From contig OX424564.1 of the NCBI GenBank assembly GCA_949152475.1, positions 23,806,165 to 23,870,164 on the forward strand: a stretch of 64,000 nt of DNA. The letters are read 5' to 3'. Both the position numbers and the translations under genes were made by a program. Below the pieces are notes generated by a model. It did no database searches and was not told the origin of the DNA. It saw nothing but the letters and a program-made list of their open reading frames with translations. This DNA is from Terebella lapidaria (lineage: Eukaryota > Annelida > Polychaeta > Terebellida > Terebellidae). Below, in pieces: positions 49,031 through 61,100 of this stretch. Within the stretch, counting starts at the first letter, position 1. Every line of letters starts with the position of its first letter.

Positions 49031-50172
49031 CTATACAAAACCCCAGACATGACCATGTGTTAAGCCGTTATTCTCTTCTTTTGTAGCTGGGTGCAGTTCA
49101 TAACATGCCAGCTGTTGTAACTGTTTTCTGATTGCGTTTTTTGAAAAATACATCCTCCCTGGATCACCAATCAGAATCTTAGTTCTTCTCCTATTCAATT
49201 CCACGAGCCAATCCGTGAGCACGTCTGTGAAATCGTCATCGTAAAACATATCACCAATCAACACAACATCGAAGAAACGTTCCAAACTGCCGATTAAGTT
49301 GTCCGTATTGATATTTATTTGAACCGTATTCAGTGCAGCATTGAGCTGTGTAGCAGATGCTGCAACTAGAAATGGAAGAAAGCCTATAACAATCTGAAAT
49401 AAATTCAGAAGTGGAACAAAATCCAAATTTTCATCCAAATAAACAACCAACCTTGGCAGATATCATTGGCGACAACAAACTTGGCTCCACTGAGTTTAGC
49501 CGCGACAGAACTTGCTCCACAACCGCAACCCACATCCAAAACAGTCTTATCGTGTAATAATGTGGGCTGGTCTAGAATGTATCTGGAGAGATACAAATAA
49601 TTGAAACATAAAGTAATATCCAGTAATATTCACTGAAATTTCATTCAGGAATTTGGGTGAAAAGAATACAGTTGATATTAAATGCGTTTGGGCAAATAAA
49701 ATCATGGAAATATAAGATGATCATCGTGGATCATATTCCTTGCACGGAATTTATGTTACATGGACATTCAATTCATATTCTATTATCATGATTATCGAAG
49801 CTATCAAAAGTGAGCATATATGTTTCACCTGGTTAGAGCCTGACCGCCCGGCCAATAAAATCCCCAGAATGGATCAGGAGCTATGCTGTCAGCCTGGGTA
49901 GATTTCCACAGACGGCATTCCGGAGTTATTAGGTGAAGTGGTATCTCAGGTGTTAAATTATCACGCGAAATTTGGGTGTTCTCCAGAATATATTGGGTGA
50001 AATTCTTCTGATCAGCTGCCGAAGTTGATTTTCTACGATGTTGCAGATAAAACATTGCGTTGCAACATTTTGAATGTATCCCATGCAAAGTCGTTGTGTG
50101 TGAAGAATGAGCCGCCTGTCTTTGGAAATAGTTTACGTCTCGGTGCCGTCTGGAAAGAAATGCGTGTTTCAT
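49031..50172 (-). CDS. ETFBKMT: Electron transfer flavoprotein beta subunit lysine methyltransferase
   Basis: Exons 50172-49829, 49582-49452 and 49365-49031 join in phase to 269 aa (human protein about 262). The N-terminal 60 residues are rich in Arg/His with few acids, as expected of a mitochondrial import signal. Family landmarks: DNLTPEIPLHLITPECRLW (about 72-90), DPFWGFYWPGGQALTRY (about 100-116), the SAM-binding loop LDVGCGCGASS (130-140), the acidic ND pair closing motif II, the DMFYD motif (197-201) and GDPGR, and a C-terminal GLT-VWGF end. The family is a seven-beta-strand class I methyltransferase (METTL20) that trimethylates lysines of ETF-beta near its recognition loop in the mitochondrial matrix and lowers electron transfer from dehydrogenases. 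It is divergent from MRM3, 1.48 kb away. Confidence 0.95.
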
Positions 50173-51651
50173 GAACTGCAGTTCGTATATTATAAACTTT
50201 CAACTTTGAGGAATACGTAAACGGGGTAGCTAGTGGAAATTATTAACTCAGTCAATCATAACGCAATACATGCGCAGGATTATCAAGGAATGAGCAGTAC
50301 CAGTCATTGTAAGATGTTTTTACACCCCGAATGTTTCAATGGAATATCAACATTGATAGGCAATATTTGTTCATTACATTGGGATAACAGATAATTGTCT
50401 ATAGCTATATTGTTGTTTGACTTTGCATTAACGTCATATGAACCCCGGACCTGCAGCACTGTGGGCTTCACTGCTTCAAGAGCTATATCTCCTGTCCAGT
50501 CGGCTGCACAAGCTATTGAATCTGCAACTGCATTATAAGGTCATGCTGTTTTTTTTTGTTATCCGGCAAATCTACTAGTTATTTGGGAAAACAACACAAA
50601 GTTTTGGGTCGTTTTCCACATATTTAAACAATGGTTTTTTTTGCCCCAACCCCCACCCCCCCCCCCCCCCCTAAAAAAAAAACCCAAAAAAAAAAAACAC
50701 GAACATCGAAAAAGATCCTGGGTGGTTTTCATTTTGTTGTTTTCCTTTCAATGAAATACCTAGTGACTTAGCAAATGATCGAATACCACTTATTTCACAT
50801 TTCGGGCATGAGTTACTTCGTGAATATAGGTGGTATTGTGATAAAAAAAAGTCTGTGTTTTTGCTGTTTGTTTTTTTCCCCTGGCTGGCTGGTATTTTTT
50901 GCGAAAAAAAATGTTGACGGGAAACAAAGGAAATCACAACATGTGGCCTATTCAAGTTTGATGTAGAACAGCACTGCAAAGCTAAATGACCACTGATGAG
51001 ACTTCTTTAAGACTGGCAGTTTTTAGCCAGTTTCTGCCATATTAAATAAAATATCATTTCACCAAATTTCTACCTCCAAAACTGGAAAAGCCGGCAATTT
51101 ACCCAAATGTTAAATTTCAGTCCCAATTGAAATTTGGGAATTTCGTGATTTTTATACCGATTAGCAATGTACCAATCATGGTGATTGGCCAGAAAAATCT
51201 GGTCTGGTCTCAGTCTATTTTGATCAAATATCCTCTTTCCAAAGCAATGCATTTCGATCTTCGAACATTGGATAACATATCCAATTGTGTTCAGATTGGT
51301 AAATTCATGGTTGATGTGAAATTTAACATTGGAGCAGATTGCCAACTTTCTTAGTTTAGGCAATATGAGTATTGTACACATATAGGCTGACATTACATGT
51401 AGGGTCTAGATACAGTTATATGGATATGCGTTAATGACAAAAGCTACACATTCACTAAGACTTTATATTGATGTGCGCGTCATTAGAAATAAATAGTGAT
51501 AATGAATATTCCCCAGTCGACGGAAAAGATGTTCAGATTCTCACGACCTCGACTCGAGATAGGAACTTGATAAGTGCACTGACACGTTATGTTGCCGGTG
51601 AATACAATTTAAAATATTTACACTCGTTTTCACACATGTCATATTTCCAAG
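50173..51651. promoter_or_regulatory. Divergent intergenic region between ETFBKMT and MRM3
   Basis: A 1.48-kb interval that must contain both promoters or one shared promoter. No TATA box is obvious. The MRM3 start codon lies in TCCAAGATGGCTGCG, a near-match to the YY1 motif AAGATGGCGGC often seen at start sites of nuclear genes for mitochondrial proteins. It also holds a 16-nt poly-C followed by A-rich runs (50656-50700). Confidence 0.4.
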
Positions 51652-54058
51652 ATGGCTGCGCCCATGTTACGACATGGGTTTGCGGCTTTTGCACAGAAAC
51701 AGTCACATTTCATGTCAATAACTAATCGACAGTTCCCGAAATCGATGTCTAGGTTGATGAGAAGACGTCTTATAGCAGTTTATACCAAAAACGAAGCAGA
51801 ACAATTTGAATACGGCAAAAGAAAAGAGAAAATTTTGAAGGACAACCATTTAAATTCGGATTTCGAGCACTCAAAAATTCGCAGCGACAATTTGGCTGTA
51901 GATTATCATGGGAAAAATACAGACGAAGACAAATATGTTTTCCCCGCAAACATAAAATACACCACCTTGAAAGAAGGAGATAAAAGATTCGGGTACGAAA
52001 CATTTTCCACGATTTTTGGACCGATATTTTGTTATTCACGGACTGCGGCTTAGGTGACATGTTAAGTTAAACGCTGAGTAGTGACCAGTTCTAGAGCGCC
52101 ACGTTATGATAAAGCCAGTGATATTTTAGGCTACCCATTGTTGTCATAACCATGTTATAACATACATTTGGAGTGTATGATTGTGTCATGTGGAAAAGGT
52201 GGGCAATTTTCGAGCGGCTCGTTGACATAGGCGATCATAATGTTTGCCTCCCCACATAGGTTCACATAATCATATTATTTTGACCATTTATTGTCTATTA
52301 TATAAGCCTATCAGGTGTATCTGCACGATTTGTATTTGAATTACACATTAACTAATAAAGAACATTTTCAAAATTTTTGATAAACCATTGGATCTATGAT
52401 GTTATTATTCAAATCTTTGCAAGCTATTAAATTGTCAGCTTGGCAAATTATAATTACAGATAATTATATTAAACATAATATTAACAAATACTTTTTTAAA
52501 ATTGTTGATGAACCATTGGATCTATGCAATACTCGTAATATTCATATATTGCAGGCCATTTGTCAGTTTGGCAAAATCGCGGAAATCTCGCTACAAACAC
52601 AGCCTAATCTTGCTGGAGGGCAGACACCTGATGGAAGAAGCGCACGCCGCCAATCTGAAAATCAAATCCATTTACTTCACAAGTGGGAAAAATTTGGAAG
52701 GTTTGCCAATCGAAGATATCGTGGCAAATGGAACTGATTTATACAAAGTGAAGATGAATCACATGGCACTTTGGTCAGATGTCAATTTTCCATCTGGCAT
52801 TATGGGTAAGAGTTCCTTGAAATACAACATGTACATATATATACTATGAAAATTCATAGTTAATGGTATGGTAGGCCTACAGTAACTGGGCCTATAGCCT
52901 ATATTGAAATATGTCAAGTTTGAACATTACACACAATTTTCATTAAGAGTACTAGTAGAGAAATCGAACACAATTCCACGCGTGATATTCTACAAATAGT
53001 TGCTGATACCATGACAGTTGCAATATTCTTTTCAACCCATGAATCTTTATCCTACGTACGAAGCTGTGTGTTCCATGCCGGGGCCCGGGGAGTGCCAAAC
53101 ACGAGTTGCCAAGGAGATCCTTCCTCTAACCCTGGTGCTGGACGACATCAAGGAGCCAGGCTTCATGGGCACCTTGCTCAGATCGGCTGCCGGTGTTGGT
53201 TGTGAAAGAGTTTTGGTCACTAAAGGTAACAAACTCTTTAATTCGTGGATGTTGTGTGTTTATTTTCAGATGTTTTAAAAATAAACATATGTCCCAAAGA
53301 AGAGACACGTACTGTAATCCTTTTCTAAACACATGCTGTTTTATTCTGAGCATTATGATTGAACAGTGTTTGTTGTGGTTTAAAACCATATGGTTTATGT
53401 TGAAACGCTTTGACTCGTGGTAAATGGAATGTCTATTGAACATGGTGAAAAGAGCAACTTGCGAAACATTATGATAATGCATAATCTTATTATTTTCTCA
53501 GGCTGTGTAGACATATGGGAGCCGAAAGTACTGCGCGCTGGTTGTGGATGTCAATTTCACGTTCCCATCATCAACAATATATCGTGGGAACTGCTCTCAA
53601 ATTACATAGAGGGGGACTCCAGCGTCTACCTGGCTGACTCCCGGTCAGAAGACGCCATATCCATGGATACCCCCACCCTAACTAAAGCAGAAAAGCGTAG
53701 AATCATGAACCACACACGCCCGACAGTCGAGTCGTACACAACAGAAGACGAATCCAGAATGGCCGTCGAAGAATCCTACCTAGATGATGACCTACTTCAA
53801 GCATTTGACAAAGTTTCACTCGCTGCTCGGAACTTCGACTCCGTTGATTTCACAGGCGCTGGTGGTGACACCGTAGTCATCGTCAGCGGCGAGAGTGGGG
53901 ATCCAACTGCCCAGAGCAAAAAGTTGACCTATGAGAGACATGGAGAGCGGCTGTCGATACCGTTAGTTGCAGGAGTTGACAGACTTAATCCTGCCGTGTC
54001 GGCGAGTCTTGTGCTCTTTGAGGTCAGGCGCCAGTTGAACCTGATGCGAGACACGTGA
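51652..54058 (+). CDS. MRM3: Mitochondrial rRNA methyltransferase 3 (SpoU family), 4 exons
   Basis: Exons 51652-51992, 52555-52805, 53064-53225 and 53502-54058 join in phase to 436 aa (human 420). The exon 3 acceptor at 53062-53063 was chosen because it alone keeps phase and restores the alignment to human GIMGIFAKP. The Arg-rich N-terminus fits mitochondrial import. Landmarks: GDKRF...LAKSRKSRYK-LILLEGRHL (substrate-binding domain), SpoU motif 1 DDIKEPGFMGTLLRSAAG (224-241), VTKGCVDIWEPKVLRAG, PIINN, motif 2 VVIVSGES and motif 3 IPLVAGVDRLNPAVSASL (about 404-421). MRM3 2'-O-methylates a guanosine in the peptidyl-transferase A loop of mitochondrial large-subunit rRNA. Odd point: the Asn usual in motif 1 (PGN) is Phe here, while the catalytic Arg (R237), motif 2 Glu and motif 3 Asn are kept. 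Confidence 0.95.
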
Positions 54059-54107
54059 ACGTCATTGTCAATGTGGATGTCTTTTTGTACGCAATGTGTG
54101 TTGAACG

Positions 54108-54113
54108 AATAAA
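54108..54113 (+). terminator. Poly(A) signal of MRM3
   Basis: AATAAA 50 nt after the stop codon. Confidence 0.75.
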
Positions 54114-55435
54114 GAAATTTAAATATCCCGGTAAAACATATTCGTTCGCAAGAATTGCGAAGACATATAACAGGAATGTGGGGGAAGAGGAGGGGGGGGG
54201 GGTAAAATTTAACGATACATGTGTGAATATGTACTCGTAGAACAATGTATACCCTTTAGATGTAAATAATACAATGTGTCCCATTTCCACCCATTCTCTA
54301 CCCATTCTATATTTTCTATTTTTCGAAGTACTATTTTGATAAAATTAGTATTAGGAGGAACATATTTTCGTATCTGATTATTGTGTTCCCAAGTAGGTGG
54401 GTGGGGGATACTTTGCTTTTGTGTGTTGTGGAACTGAACTGGTTGGTAATACAGTCGGTTTTGTATCTGGATCACCCTGAATGAAGGCGTCCGACTGTGA
54501 GAAAAATTCATCATTTTTAAAGGTATCTTGAAATGAGCTGTAGCAAGCAAAAGAAGAACATATTGTCTATTTTATAGTGGAATAGTAGTTTTATAGTGGA
54601 ACGGATGAATTAATAATCTGCTACCACAAAAATAAACAGCTAATGCCGATTTCATTCTGTAAATGAACTGCAAACCTTTGATTCGAGTTATTTTATTATA
54701 GGTTTGAGTGGTAGCGCATGGGCTAGTTTGACTATCATAGACGAATTATGAACGTATCGATTACAGAAGCCGTCTACTGCATGAGTTATTGTCATGGCAC
54801 GTTATTGTAGAACTGTACAATAAACCACGAAATTCATACTGTCCACTCCTGATGTAAAAGCGACCAAATAAATGACCATCCAAACCGATCAATGATCCTC
54901 ATGCATACGATTAATTAATGCAATTCGTCACCACCGATGGCGAAGGCCATTTATAGGGTACCAGACTTAGCCACCAATATTCGGCCAGTAATTGCGCTAG
55001 ACCTCAATATATTGGATAGCAACTAGATGTCCCATGTCCGAGCATTGTTTTCGCCCCATAAGGCAATGCCTAATTTATAACTTCGTCCCGTTCATGGCAA
55101 AGAATCCCCCGCATCAAATATGTAAATAATGGAGTACTAGACTCGCGAGCAACCAGCAAGCAAGCGTTCGGCCGCACGCGCCTCGGCTATTTGGATAAAA
55201 TATCACTGTCAATTGCATGGTAAATACGAGAGGATAAGCCCCCGGGGTTCTAGCAAGGTCGAGTTATCCACAAGGGGGGTATTCTCTCCACTGTACCTGG
55301 TCATCGGGGCATCGTTTTGTAGTGTGTCGATGAGCCACGTTTTGTTCTACTTCTCGTGAGATTTACCGTGAAATATGGTAGCATTTTGAAGGAAAAAAAT
55401 CAAATTAAATATTGGAAAAGATCTGAACTATCGAG
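54114..55435. other. Intergenic downstream of MRM3
   Basis: No gene recognised. It has an 11-nt G run at 54192-54202. The part 55130-55320 is more GC-rich and could be a promoter for the candidate exon that follows. Confidence 0.4.
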
Positions 55436-55473
55436 ATGAACAGGGACTTCCAGGAGGATCTGTTGGCAAGATG
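55436..55473 (+). CDS. Candidate first coding exon of an unknown gene
   Basis: An ATG followed by MNRDFQEDLLAR and a strong donor TG|GTAAGT (GT at 55474-55475), leaving phase 2. If joined to the good acceptor at 63407-63408 (long T-rich tract, GAACAG), the frame would continue ...WKHSGIDTNKRQPMEI and stop at 63455, a 28-residue peptide. Other exons may lie between. The peptide is not recognised. It could equally be an upstream frame in a 5' UTR. Confidence 0.25.
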
Positions 55474-55520
55474 GTAAGTCGAGTGTTTTGTATAAAATGA
55501 GTGTAGGCTTAATCTGCTAT

Positions 55521-55588
55521 TTGATCAGTGTAGTATCTTAAAAGTTATAAATACTTGATCAGTGTAGTATCTTAAAAGTTATAAATAC
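55521..55588 (+). repeat. Two perfect tandem copies of 34 bp
   Basis: TTGATCAGTGTAGTATCTTA plus AAAGTTATAAATAC twice, back to back. Confidence 0.9.
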
Positions 55589-56077
55589 ATGTATCATAAC
55601 TATGGTGCAAAATGGATGTAACTAGATCTGCATCAAACGACTGCAACTGGATTACATCAAACGACTGCAGCTTGGTTCGTCTATATCATTTCATACATAG
55701 CAATTGGACTTTAATAAAACAAAATGTATAAGCTCAAATATATTTTTCCGGTTGAACTTTTGCTCAGTTGAAAATGTTTCAAAGTACATATCTGCGTTCC
55801 ACGTTCATAAAAAGAGGCGTTTTATGTAGGAGTAATTTGATATTTTGATTCAAGGCAATGTACGAATTGTGAATATCATTTGGTTCAACTAGCCATAATT
55901 AATTGTAACCTAATATAAACAAGGCCCCATTATTAAACTGAAAACATGAGTATTAATTGATATAATGCCACCAAATCACAATGTTCATGAGAGATATCAC
56001 TGTATATGTCAAGGCCATCATTTCTCCATCGTTAATTCCAAAACTAACACGTCCGTTTGCATATCTCCATCGGCTAA

Positions 56078-56281
56078 ATGAGCAGCAACTTGGACCTTCA
56101 ACCCGGTGTTATTTGCCGAAAAAACTTATCCCGTTTCGTGAATGTGTCATGTGATCGTGTTGAAATTAAGTATATTTTTTTCATACAACGATATAAACAA
56201 AGAAAACTCAGAAAACGACGCAGTTCGCTTCAGAATATTGATGGAGCACGACATGTATACAGTAGCTCCGCTCCGACGTGG
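56078..56281 (+). CDS. Weak candidate exon, basic 68-residue frame with strong donor
   Basis: An open frame from ATG (56078) that ends exactly in phase 0 at ACGTGG|GTAAGT. The C-terminal half is very basic (KQRKLRKRRSS). No family is recognised. It differs in phase from the 55436 exon, so the two are not simple alternative starts of one frame. Confidence 0.2.
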
Positions 56282-56827
56282 GTAAGTTATCTATACATAC
56301 ATGTACATACAGAAATTACATAACGAGAGACTAAATGTCGATGAGCATATCATAATTGTTCAGGTGACATTTCCAATATCAATCAGTCTTATCAGTATTA
56401 AGTCAATAATACTAGTAGTAATGGTCAGTAATCCATTTATACACTTGGGAATTTGATAGTTTTTAACGTCTAAAAATCCATGACTTCAAAAATGACAATA
56501 TACATGGGTATGTCTTTCGCTGTTTGAAGGACAATGAGAGCGGTTTTTGCACTGCAAGTGACATGTATCACTCATTATCAAAGAAATGAACCATACAGTG
56601 ATGGGGCTGCTGTGGTGATGGGGCATTTAGAGTTTAGTCGATAGCTCTGACTGGCTCATGAGGCTTACCGTCACATTTTCTTCAAGACAACTGCTATTAA
56701 TTTGCAAGTAATATCGGTATGTTTGATTGATATATTTGAAATATATTGAGATGGTAACTTTAATTGTTGAATTGACAAAATTCAGACCTTGCAGACCATA
56801 GAAAGTGGAGTTTTACCATTATATTAT

Positions 56828-56893
56828 CATAGGCGGATCCAGGGGGGGGGCGCACCCGGCGCGCGCCCCCCCTAAAATGAGAAAGAGAGAGAG

Positions 56894-56930
<37 letters not shown>

Positions 56931-58097
56931 AAATAGGCCCTAGATTTAATATAGCTGATATGAATAAATCATGGGCGTAAATAGGGGGGGTTGGGGGATT
57001 GGTCGGGGGGTCGAACCCCCCTTTTCACCTGAAATTCCAGGCTTAAACCCAACTGATCCAACAGCAAAAGAGTCAGTTTCAAGCATAAAATATCCCGTTA
57101 TATCACAATCGATGGTCGGCCACAAGAGCGGATCTCGGGGGAGGGGGTGTCCAAGGGTTCTGGTTCTGCCTTTTTCTTCCACTAGAACCCTCTCATTTAG
57201 CATGATTGACCGTTCCGGTGCAAGTTCCAAATTTGGTCCAGGGATTTGACTTAAATTGGTGCTACTTCTCCTGCATCTACTGCTGATTAATAAAGTAACT
57301 ACTATCAGAAATACATGTATTTCTGCTACTATGAGTGCCAAAGGCAGATCCAGGGGGTGGGGACGGAAGCGGGCCTTCTCCACCCCTCCCGCTCCCCCCC
57401 CCCCCCACACACAAAATTAATATCGAAAATTTAGGGGTTAGTGTCGGTACAGAAATGTCAAAATACTTGATTGCGATATGGCGAACATCTATCGGGAATA
57501 TATTATTACTTCTGATAATAAATTTGGCATTGGCATTATTTGGTATTGATGGTGATAAAAATCATTAGTCTGGATTAAATAACAATTGCTTGATTAAAAA
57601 AGGTGGTTTTAGTGAGTTTGTGTGAAATTTATACTCAGGAGAGGCCAGAAAGCTACTACAGAACATGAAAAGGGCACTGTCTTCTGGGGCCTTTCAGCGG
57701 ACCCCAGACCCCCGGCCGCGAGGTGCTTGCCGGGCTCGCATTGGTCCACTCCCTTAAATCCTGGATCTTCCCCTGGATGCACTACTCTCTTCATTTAGTA
57801 TGATATACATTCATACTACTTCAATTACTGAAGGTGGCTCACGACGCAACCCCCCTCCCCCCCCCCCTCCCACACACACACAACCTGGAACCAAGCACCC
57901 TGTACTCGTCCCTGATTAGTACACGAAATAGGCATCCAATAGTACCAGAAACGTCTCCAGAAACCACCCCATTAATGCTCTCATAAAACCAAAAAAATGC
58001 TAATTTTTTCCGGGGGGCTTACGGCGCTCACCGAACCCCCAGACCGCATGTACTTTGTTTGCGCCCCCCCTAATCTAAATTCCTGGATCCGCCTCTG
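56828..58097. mobile_element. Inverted-repeat element with GGCGGATCCAGG ends
   Basis: The left end CATAGGCGGATCCAGGG and right end TCCTGGATCCGCCTCTG form inverted repeats, with a 5-bp direct repeat ATTAT on each flank (56823-56827, 58098-58102). The interior has a (GA)n tract (56880-56926), several C/G homopolymers and inner pieces resembling the ends (CAGATCCAGGGG near 57346, CCTGGATC near 57762), so it may be composite. Open frames inside are not convincing. Non-autonomous DNA transposon; superfamily not determined. Confidence 0.6.
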
Positions 58098-58102
58098 ATT
58101 AT

Positions 58103-61100
58103 CTCCAATGTATTGATTAGGAACGAATATGTTATTGTCAAGAAGCATCCCATTTTATTTCAAGATAGCCCGTAGAAATGCCCATTTTCTAGAACACTGT
58201 TTTCTATATATATAAAAGGCAATATAAACTAACATGATCTGCATTACCTATTTATGAATTGCCACATAACTGGAAGAATCTCGATAACTCTGCTTGCGTT
58301 CACAGTAACTAATTTACAAGTCTATCACGGCAGTGCAAATATCGAGACAGGCCCAAGGCCGTAATGTACGATATAAGTATTTGCATAAAGTGTCGGGATA
58401 ATTACACGGCAAATACATGTACACTAGGCTTAGTGTCACGGTGTCACCTAGGGAAATCTGTAAATACAATGACCATAATTCATTTCCTGTTTGAAATCAA
58501 GCTATAAAGTTTGTACCCCAATTCGCTCGCTGAATCTAAGTTGCGTGTCAATTGTGAAACATAAGTCAGTGTGGTAGGCCTAATCAACTGAACTCGACAT
58601 ATGTATGATGATGATCACAATAGCTTACCAATTAGACATACCAATAACTTTACTAGGTAATCGACTTGTCATGCGCACGTGTAAACAGGTTAAACAATAT
58701 TTCAAATCTTCGATGAGTTATTTACATGCACTCTAACGTGAGTGGTACAAATCAAGGTTTCTTTCGTAATTACATAAAGTAAACTGACGACATTGCTTGA
58801 GTGTTGTATGAAGATGTATGTCTTATATGTGTCAATGACTCTCGCTGATTGGCCATGACAGCGGCACGACTAATTTATCCAGGTATACCGGCTAAATCTT
58901 GAGTGGTTTATCACGTATGTGTGTAGTTGGTATAATGAACATCCAACTTAAAGCATTTCTGGTGACTAAATTACAGGAATATTCCACGGATATTCCGACA
59001 TTTGAAACATTTTTTAATGATGGAACATTGGTCGGAAATCGACCGAAGGTGCACTTTGTCAATATGTTACAAAAGTACACGTTAATATACCTGTTATGGC
59101 CTATACTGCGACAAAATATTATATTTTCCTCATTGCATAATCGCAAAGTGTACATCATAACATAACAATATCGTTAGCTCGGGCTTCCTTGATAACCACT
59201 CATGACAAGATAACATGGATCATTGAAAGTTCAGGTCATTGCTGTCAGTGGTCATAGTTCAACAAAGTGATTCATCACAGACAGACAGACAGCATAAAAC
59301 AGGATCATTACCAACATCTAAATCAGTATTATATGGATACACCGTTCTGCTACTCTACAATATACACTGATCGTTCGAGGAAAATGCACTCTGGTTATTT
59401 CAAGTTGCGTTGAACAATTTGAAAGTGAAACACGTGAGTATGTTGTGCAGAACATGATTCATCTATTTTCGTTACTAATTATATTGTTCACACACGAATT
59501 CACACACGAAGCTGTAATTATAAGGAATTAAAACCAAATAATTGTACGACTGTGGCAAATAGCCTATCACGATTTTGAGTTATCATATGATAATTCACAA
59601 TTTACAATACATGTGACTTGTTATCAGTATGAGACATTACAATCAAAATAGATACTAGTTATCACCGCTGATCAATTGTTATCATACAAAGTTATCATGC
59701 TCCAAATATATTCACATTAATTTACCAGATATACACACGTAATCTGAACTATAGTATACATGTATATATATACGCCCTTCACATGTAATTGCAAAATGTC
59801 ACGATCTGAGTTGATGGACACATATATTGAATTACTGGCACATGGATATGTGGTTGTAATTGGCAACAAATGTCCTGCCAAAAATTAAAATTGTATAATG
59901 AATGGAAACATTATGTTCGAAAAAGAACAATAGTTTATTTCTGACCAAATTGATACCCCCAAATCATGATGGGAACGGGGATGTACGTAAAATTTCACGA
60001 CATGTTTGCATTTAGGCCACATTTCATGCGAGTATTTCCAACAACATGTATGAACTTTACAGTGCCAAAAGTTATAACAAAGCAATCTTCGAACTTTATA
60101 TATGAATAACAATTACAATGGGGATCAACTCGGTTTCTGACTGCGGTCAAGTGTCGACTCCTTGAGTTTGTGAGTGTGGACTGAGATAAGTAACAGGTTT
60201 TCACGAGCTTTCCTGTTGAGACCGTCTCAACAAGTGCTTGTGTAAGAATAACGGTGTTGTTTTCGAGTCCCTGGTGAATAGAATATATTATAAATTACTA
60301 CACATCGATATACACAAATGTGTAGTAATGCACCAGTACAAATGGGGGGGGGGGGGGGGATGCAGCTTATTTTGTTCTGCATGGTAATTGAAACCGGTTA
60401 TTTCAAACAAAAGACAATCATGATTATCGGTCAGTTTATTTGTTTATAAATGTAGAGCGTTTACATGATATCATGGCATCAACCGACAATAATTATTCCA
60501 TGTAAAATGATCTGCTTTCAATTCCATTGACATAACAAACCAATGTCAATGTTTATGCAAAGTATATTGTCCACTTCTGATATTCAGTTATACACATGGG
60601 ACAATATGGTCTTGAAATGTTGACGAAACCTCCAAGGTCAGATGGGTATTGTTATGTATTGGAAAAAAAATAGAATATAAAGTGTATTCAAAACTAAAGC
60701 GGGAATATTGTAACGCGGACATCGAAGTAGCATAGTCCAAAGTCATGAGTAGGGAGCACATATTATACTTCAAGTTCAGCATTGATTCTACTTATTGATA
60801 CATGTACATTTGCATTAAATTGTCTTTGAACTATTCGTTTAAACCCCTCCCTCTCCCCTGCCAACCACATAATATTATATACTAATATCAGTTTAGTAGA
60901 ATATTGTTTAATTCATACTTGTGAACTCGATATTTTGCTCAACTGCATATAAATGCGTTCCCTTTTTAGACGTTTGCGAGTATAGCAATGATATATGTAA
61001 CAAAAAGGGACAGCATATGTATATATACATGTATGTATAGTCAAATCCTAATCTTATCTGGTGTATCGCTTCTTTACGCGTGAGACTATCAGCAATTGTT

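Noticed and set aside
51993-52053. Extension of MRM3 exon 1 to a donor at about 52055
   Set aside because: An in-frame stop precedes that donor. The GG|GTACGA donor at 51993 keeps phase and restores alignment to the family.
53018-53063. MRM3 exon 3 starting at the acceptor at 53016-53017
   Set aside because: It breaks the reading phase from exon 2. The acceptor at 53062-53063 keeps phase and matches human MRM3.
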